Source of the DNA: Thinopyrum elongatum
Taxonomy: Eukaryota; Streptophyta; Magnoliopsida; Poales; Poaceae
NCBI GenBank assembly: GCA_011799875.1
Contig: CM022297.1
Span: 534,349,479 to 534,413,478, forward strand
DNA length: 64,000 bases
Direction of reading: 5' to 3'
Part shown: piece by piece, positions 57,640 through 64,000 of the stretch
How the letters are laid out: each line of letters begins with the position of its first letter
Position numbering within the stretch: the stretch's first letter is position 1
Program-made: the position numbers and the translations under genes
The notes under the pieces: model-generated
The model's database searches: none
The model's input: only the letters and a program-made list of their open reading frames with translations
What the model was told of the DNA's origin: nothing

Positions 57640-59598
57640 CCCAGTACTTCTCCTCCAGTACCTGCAAAGACTTTGTGATCTATTGTGACGCATCCGTGAA
57701 GGATTAGGCTGTGTCCTAATGCAAGAGCGTAAGTAAAGTGATTCTTATGGCTCTCGTCAGTTGCGCCCACATGAAGAGAATTATCCGTACATGATCTAGA
57801 ACTAGCTGCTGTGATCTATGCAATGCAGTTGTGGCGAATTACCCTCCTCGGTAATCGTTGCGAGATCTACACGGATCATAAAAGCCTGAGAGTACTTGTT
57901 CACTCAACTTCTCTAAACCTCCGTCAGCAAAGATGGATGGAGACCATTGCGGACTATGACTTGGGTATTTCTTATACCCCTGGCAAGGCTAACGTGATGG
58001 CTGATGCCTTAAGCCGCAAGTCTATTGCGACAAACCTCATGGTTAAGCGAGCTCAACCTCGTCTTTTTGAAGAACTACGCAAGCTAAATCTCCGTATGTC
58101 CCACAGGGCTCTTGAATAACCTTGTGATACAACCAGATCTTGAGAAAGCTGTTAAGGATGCGCAAGCTAAAGATGCTGAAGTTGATTTGATGAAGAAAGT
58201 CTTCACCTGAAAAGTACAGGGATTTCTCGCGTCTGAAGATGGAACCTTGTATTTCCGGAACCGAATTGTCGTACCTCGCTTCGAACATGACTGATAAAGT
58301 TATGAAGGAGGCACATGATACCCCGCTGTCTATTCATCGTATCGGGTAGCACCAAGATGTATCGTGATCTCCGTCAAAGGTACTGGTGGTCTAAAATGAA
58401 GCAGGACATTGCTCGATAGTTGCTGAATGTGATGTTTGCGTCGCGTTAAAGCAGAACATCAGAAGCCTGTGGAATTCTGCAAACCGTTACCTATCTTACC
58501 TTGAAATGGGATAAGGTCAGATGATTCATAACAGGACTTCCCAGGTCACAGAAGGGTCACGATGCTATTTTTGTCGTCTGCGACCAACTCTCTAAAGTTG
58601 CACACTTTCGCTGTCAAGGAGACGATCACTGCTAGTCAGTTGCAGAGTTGTATATCTCCAGAATTGTATCACTCCACGGTTATCGAAGGAGATCAGTTCG
58701 GACCGTGGCGGTCTTTTCACTTCCAAATTCTGGGAAAGCTTTCAAACAGCTATGGGAACTCATATCACCTGGAGTTCAGCTTATCACCCCCAATCCCAAG
58801 GCCAAGTTGAACGAGTTAATCAATTGCTTGAAGACATGTTGCGAGCTTGTGTTATATCGTTTGGCAAGAAGTGGGAAGAATCTCTTCCATATGCCGAGTT
58901 CTCCTATAACAACAGCTATCAAGCCAGCTTGAAAATGGCCCCCTTTGAAGTACTCTATGGACGTAAGTGTCGAACCCCTCTGAATTGGTCAGAAACGGGG
59001 AACGACCTCTTGTTGGACCGGACATTATTCAACACGCCGGAAGAACAAGTCCGTATTGTCGAGAAAACCCAAAGCGGCTCAGGCCCGCAAGAAGAGCAAC
59101 TATGATCGCAAACGATGGGGTTTGACTTATCAACCTGGTGATACAAGCTATTCTTGTCACTCCTATGAAGGGCACTCACCGTTTGGAATCAAGGGCACGC
59201 TAGCTCCGCGTACATTGGTCCTTTCCGCATTATTGCTAGACGTGGTCAGGTGGCAGGTGGCATATAAATTGGAATTGCCGCCGCAATTCCTCATGTCCAC
59301 GAGTCTTCCATGTGGCGCAACTTCGTAAATGCTTCAAGGAATCTCCGCACCGAGCAGTGGATCATGAAATGCTCGAATTGCATGATGATCTTCATTAAAG
59401 AACATCCGATCCGCATTCTCGATGAAGCTGAACGTCGGACCCGTCAGAAGGTTACCAAGTTCTCACAAGTACAGTGGTCAAATCATACTGAAGATGAAGC
59501 CACTTGGGAACGCGAGGATAATCTTCGTGCGGAATACCCCGAACTTTTTCCTTCTACTTCTAATTCTCGGGACGAGAATTCTGTTAGTAGAGGAGATT
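57640..59598 (+). pseudogene. pol: Shortened, broken pol of the chromovirus: RNase H, integrase, chromodomain
   Basis: RNase H is readable from about 57670 (FVIYCDAS-like codons, shifted) to ADALSRKS near 58010. The open piece at 57811-58119 has YTDHKSLRVL and YTPGKANVMADALS. The integrase zinc region (about 58290-58460) is scrambled by indels. The core ends in WSSAYHPQSQGQVERVNQ (58764-58820), holding the catalytic glutamate. A GPY-like region follows, then a chromodomain-type tail (VQWSNHTEDEATWERED, about 59470-59522). The middle catalytic aspartate region is damaged by missing bases. At least a dozen frameshifts occur, so no protein can be made. A polypurine tract, AGTAGAGGAGA, ends it at 59596. 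Confidence 0.85.
59565..59598 (+). promoter_or_regulatory. Palindrome and polypurine tract before the second chromovirus LTR
   Basis: TCTCGGGACGAGA (59565-59577) is a perfect 5-bp-arm palindrome, followed by GTAGAGGAGATT up to the LTR. The purine tract primes plus-strand synthesis; the palindrome has no known role. The same pair occurs in the LARD-like element at 46117-46150. Confidence 0.65.
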
Positions 59599-62500
59599 TG
59601 TAACACCCCGGTGGTTAACTACAGAATCACCCTTTTGATTATGCCAAGTCAGCATGATTAACAGTGCATGATCATTATTTGCATCATATTGCATTTCAAC
59701 CCCTAAGTCAAAATTCAATTTAAGTGAAAGTGGAAAAAAAGTTTGTCAGATCCAGAAACAAAAATGTACATCATGTTGCAATAATCCAGAGGCTAATACA
59801 ATTGCAGCAGTGTTAACTAAAATATTTAAGTGGCTCAAACAAATAGAAACAGCAGCAAACATAACGCTATTTAATCCTTTTTCAATTTAAATAAAATCCA
59901 AACAAAAAGATATGGACCCCCACCAATTCTACAAGTGACAGATAATGCACGTAAATAATGGAGCAAGTCTATATTACAAAAGTCTTTTGGAATAAAAATA
60001 AAAGAGAGAAAACAGAAAGGAAAATAAATAATCTAAAAAAAAAAGTAAAAAGGAAAAGCCCCCCCCGGACCAACTGGGCCGTGGCCCAGCTGGCCACCAG
60101 GCCACCACCCCAGGCCGGCCCAGCCGCCCCCCCCTTTTAACCCCCCCGATCCACCCCACAACCCTAACCTACCACTCCCCCCCCACTCTCCCTTCCCCGA
60201 TCCAAACTGGATCGGGATCGGGAGCTAGCCGCCGCCGCCCTTCGACGCCCCGGCGCGCGCTCGGGCGGCCGCCGACCCGCCGCGACGCCCTGCGCTCTCC
60301 GGAGCCCGCTCGCCGCCCGCCGTAGCCTCACACCCGCCGACCGCCTGCCGCTCGACGTCGCCGGCACCACCCCGTCGCGACCGCGCCACCCCCTCGACCC
60401 TCATCCCGCGGCCTCCTCGAGCCACGCCGCCCCCGTGCCTCTAAAGCCGTCGGTGAGGCCCCGGCCTTGCCGCCCCTCTCCCCTTTCCCCCTCGTCCCCG
60501 TCCTCGATGCCGTCCGCCGTGCCCGGCCGCGCTCGCCGCGGTCCCCTGCTCCGTTAGCCGCGCCGCTCCCGTCCGTGCCCTGCCGCTCGCCTCCCCTCGC
60601 TGCGCGCGTGTAGTTGCTCGCGCCGCCTCTGGCTGCCGTGTCGCCCGTCCGCCTGAGCGCGCGCTGGCCGGCGCTGCCTCGGTCGCCGCCCACCACCCCT
60701 TTCCGCTCTGCGCGCGCCAGCGCGGGCCGCACCCACCCCGCCGGGCCTCTGTACCCCGCTCGACACCAAGGAGCAGCGCCCCACGCCTCGCTTGCCGCCC
60801 GCTCGCCCGCGCGCGCGCTCCGGCCTCCGCTCGCCCGCGCCCGGCCCGCTCCGCGCCGCGCCTCCGCCTCCCCGCGCCCGCGCATCGCCGCTCGCCCTAC
60901 ACCGCTCCCGGCCGCGTCTCCCCTCCGGCCGCAGCCGCGCCCCGCCGGTGCGCCCGTTCGGGCGGCGCTGCGCCCGTCGGGCGTCCACGCCCGCACCCGC
61001 GCCCGTTCGCCCGCTTGGCCTCTGTGCCACCGACAGCAGGGGCCCACAGCCCCCAAAACGTTTAAAAAAAATAGGATTAAGATTAAATAAAAATAATAAT
61101 AATAATAATTAAATTTAATTAATTAATTAACTTAATTAATCCTGTTAATTAACCTAACCTAATTAACCTAATTAACTACTGTTAATTAACCCTAATGACT
61201 GCTGACATCAGCATGATGTCATGCTGATGTCATCAGTTACTATTCTGGATAATGTTGAATATAATAATTAAATAAATTCCAGAAAATTAATAAAAGCTTT
61301 AGAAAATCATATAAAATAATCTGTAACTCCGATGAAAATACTTTATACATGAAAGTTTCTCAGAATTTCGAGACGAGTCCGGATACACGGTCCGTTCGTC
61401 CGTCACGCGTCCCTATCTATCCGAACTTGCAACCGTTCCTCTCCGGTCATCTGTCTGACAAATGCCCGGAACCGGGAAAACATTCCCGGATGGATCCCTC
61501 CTTCCTCGGTAACGTGCAACCATACGTTAGGATACACCCGGCACTGCGTATTATCATGTCGTACCTTGTCATGCTCATGTTTGCTATATATTTATACTGT
61601 TTCCTCCCCCTCTTCTCTCTCGATAGCCCCCGACCCCGACGTCGTCCCCGAGACCGACGCAGCTCCGGATCCCGAAGACACCATAGACGACCTTGCCCTT
61701 GCCGCCGAGCAACCAGGCAAGCCCCCCTTTTGATCATCCCGATATCGCCCAATCTATTTCTCATGCTTGCATTAGAATTGCTGCTGCTGCTGCTGCTTTA
61801 CCTATTCTGATGCATAGCCTGTTCATTGTAACCTGCTGTTGATAATTACCTACATATCCTAAACTATTTAGTCTAGGCTGGGTAGAGACCTATCAGTGAC
61901 CCCACTTATCCCGACTGCCGCGCTGGATCGTCAGAAGACCCGATCAACGGGATTGAAGACCAGACCCCGACACCGCACATCACCCCCTTTAGTTGTAACG
62001 ACACTGCAGTGTTACTATCGAGTGTCGAGGGTGATACCTCGTCAGCACTCCTGATGTTAACTCTGTAGAGCAGCTATTTGGTCGTGGTCATCGAGGGTGA
62101 TTCCTCCTTCTCCACTTCCGATACGACCCTGTCGTACAACACATCAAGTGTGAACTCATCGAGGGTGATTCCTCCTAAGTTCGACTTGACGGTTACATCG
62201 AGTGGGCATCCGTCGAGGGTGATACCTCGGATTTCCTTGATGTTATGGACACACGGTTACTGTGACTTTACTGCTGAACCTTGATAGAGACGGGTCGGCC
62301 CCGAAGGGGGACCCGAGGAAGTTACTTTTACTACAGGACTGAAGGGACAGGCGGTACCGCCCAGTAGAGGTGGACCTGAGTTCCCGACAGTCTTTTACGA
62401 GACGGGTTGACCTGGATGGTGCCCGAGTGATGAATACGAGGCGCGGCCGGGCATTCTTGGCCCTTGCCGCAAGTCCTCGAGACGGGGCGACGGGGTCACG

Positions 62501-63768
62501 TCGATCGTGAGTCTCTGCTCGTTTCCGCAAGCCCCTAGACCATTTACGATTTGGATATTTGATCCGAGCAGGCCTCTGGTATGATAGCACTAACCATCAC
62601 GTGGGCATAGTATGGGCGTTCTGCATCGTATGCATCAGCCGAAAGCTCTGTCAGACGTCCAGTTCAGCACTTCGGCCGGGCTGGGCCGGCACCATCCTGA
62701 GGGGTGGAGCCTGGTTCGCCCGGCACGCAACGACCCGGAGGGCGAGGGGCGATGGCCAAGACCCCCTTGCGCTTAGGATGTAGACCGACGGGGACCTCTC
62801 TGCTGAGTTGTAGGTAGGGTTGCGATGTGTTGTTTGGCCGAGGCCGGGCATGACCCAGGAAAGTGTGTCCGGCCGGAGTTAAGCGAGCGTGATGGGTAAG
62901 TTGGTGCACCCCTGCAGGGAAGAACACTTCTATCGATAGCCGGTCCTACGGTAAAGGACACTCGGAGTTGTATCCCGATCGATACAACTAGAACTGGACC
63001 CTTGAGGGATCGCTTTCTCGCAGGGAGTCGAGAAAGGATCTCAGGACGAGGTTTGATGACTTTATGGCTCTGGGATTGCTTTCTCGCAGGGAGTCGAGAA
63101 AGGATCTCTGGGTGAGGTTGATATTATTACTGCTACATTATATGGTATTGTTCTACTCTCTTCTACTGCTGCAAGACCGCTGAAGATGCTAGTCTTCGAT
63201 AGGACTAGGCCTTCTCTCTATTCTGGCATTTCTGCAGCCCAGTCCACATATACAGCCTCCCCTTGATAATGTTGCATATGTAGTGTAGATCCTTGCTTGC
63301 TGAGTACTTCTGAGTACTCACGGTTGCTTTGTTTTCCTTTTTCTCCCCATATCAGTTTGACGTGACCAGAGGACGGAGCCCCCTGAGACAGATGCCCCGA
63401 CGATCGCTACTACTACTACTACCCAGAGGATGGATACTACTACGAGTTGACTGACGACCAGGAGTAGGATCGGAGGGTCCCAGGCAGGAGGCCTTCGCCT
63501 TTCGATCGTAGTGTTTTATTTTGCCCCGCCTTTCTAAAGGCCTTTCTGTTTCTATTTCATATCTGTACTCAGATATCTGATGCTTCCGCTGACGCTTGTT
63601 CGCAAGCTTATGTATTCGAGCCCTCGAGGCCCCTGGCTTGTAATATAAAGCTTGTATGACTTTATTTATGTTTTAGAGTTGTGTTGTGATATCTTCCCGT
63701 GAGTCCTTAGGCTTGATCGTGTGCATTTGCGTGTATGATTAGTGCACGATCGGGCCGGGGGCGTCACA
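59599..63768 (+). mobile_element. Second chromovirus LTR (4170 bp)
   Basis: Starts TGTAACACCCCGG and ends GGGCGTCACA. The GC-rich core (60210-61050) is longer than in the first LTR. Two hairpin units lie at 63013-63036 and 63079-63102. It is followed by a primer site, so it acts as a 5' LTR for the sequence to its right. Confidence 0.88.
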
Positions 63769-63771
63769 AGT

Positions 63772-63783
63772 TGGTATCAGAGC
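63772..63783 (+). promoter_or_regulatory. Initiator tRNA-Met primer-binding site after the second chromovirus LTR
   Basis: TGGTATCAGAGC, three bases after the LTR end. Its presence after the second LTR shows that another interior begins here. Confidence 0.9.
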
Positions 63784-64000
63784 CAACTGCCTGTAGGAAC
63801 CCCCCTTTCCAACTCCTTGGCCGAAGTTGAGTCTAGAACCCGGAAAACTGTTTTACTAACTTGGCTGTGTGGCTTACGGGCCCACGTCGCCAATTGGGTG
63901 GTATTAGGATCTTTTACTCCTCGACCTTTACTCTGGACTCTGATCTCTCTTCCTTTCGGGTTAACTAAAGTTTACTAACGCCGACACTTAGGATCTCGTA
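63784..64000 (+). other. Leader of a second chromovirus interior, cut by the window end
   Basis: Matches the leader at 57155-57360 and the minus-strand leader of the LARD-like element. No ORF begins before the window end. Confidence 0.75.

Larger units (their letters stand above)
52708..64000 (+). mobile_element. Chromovirus (Tekay/Del-like Gypsy) in the arrangement LTR-interior-LTR-interior
   Basis: LTR 52708-57139, shortened interior 57140-59598, LTR 59599-63768, then a second primer site and leader to the window end. A simple element would end after the second LTR, so this is a tandem formed by recombination, or an assembly artefact. It is inserted in the 5' LTR of the LARD-like element; the candidate left duplication is GGAGG (52703-52707). 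A chromodomain after integrase and the tRNA-Met site fit the Tekay/Del lineage. Confidence 0.85.

Noticed and set aside
60328..61090. 242-codon minus and 158-codon plus frames
   Set aside because: Same GC-rich LTR core as above; compositional artefact.

Overview
This window is intergenic heterochromatin from a large grass genome, almost certainly a Triticeae (wheat/Aegilops/rye/barley group). The evidence is the repeats themselves: Angela/BARE/WIS-type Copia LTRs, several Athila-like Gypsy LTRs with a tRNA-Asp-type primer site, and very long (about 4.1-4.4 kb) chromovirus-type LTRs. I found no host gene, tRNA, rRNA or CRISPR array. Nearly all of the sequence from about 1.9 kb onward can be assigned to LTR retrotransposons inserted into one another. 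Family names are from memory of sequence style, not from a search.

Layout. 1-1870: unassigned repeat-like DNA starting with a degenerate short tandem repeat. 1871-3055: 3' end of a plus-strand Gypsy element. 3056-6973: minus-strand Athila-like element with a broken RT-RNaseH-integrase gene and a small coiled-coil ORF. 6974-8657: plus-strand Gypsy LTR with a duplicated primer-binding site. 8658-36540: a second minus-strand Athila-like element (3' LTR, 3' noncoding, an ATHILA-ORF-like gene, gag-protease, no RT/integrase). It is split by an outer Angela-type Copia element (11301-32666, target duplication TGAAC). The outer element's 3' LTR is split by an inner Angela-type element (18209-31057, duplication TATGT), whose own 3' LTR is split by a 4.2-kb solo LTR (26093-30335, duplication CCGGG). 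36541-41990: a Gypsy LTR fragment, then two plus-strand Gypsy LTRs with leaders, the second inserted in the gag of the first. 41991-52707: a minus-strand element with 4.1-kb LTRs and a 3.35-kb interior with no recognisable protein (LARD-like). 52708-64000: a plus-strand chromovirus with the same kind of LTR, arranged LTR-interior-LTR-interior, inserted into the 5' LTR of the previous element.

No complete autonomous element is present. The best-preserved coding stretch is the 684-codon integrase-RT frame of the inner Copia element, with all catalytic residues present. The others carry nonsense codons, frameshifts, large deletions or lost catalytic residues. The elements probably depended on proteins supplied in trans: two lack RT/integrase, and the LARD-like element shares its ends with the adjacent chromovirus. 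The last 11 kb has an excess of 1-3 base indels between its two LTRs, so sequence quality there should be doubted. I did not find a new functional system. The most unusual items are a perfect 51-bp inverted repeat over an LTR/primer-site junction, a hairpin tandem array of variable copy number in the long LTRs, and the LARD/chromovirus pair.
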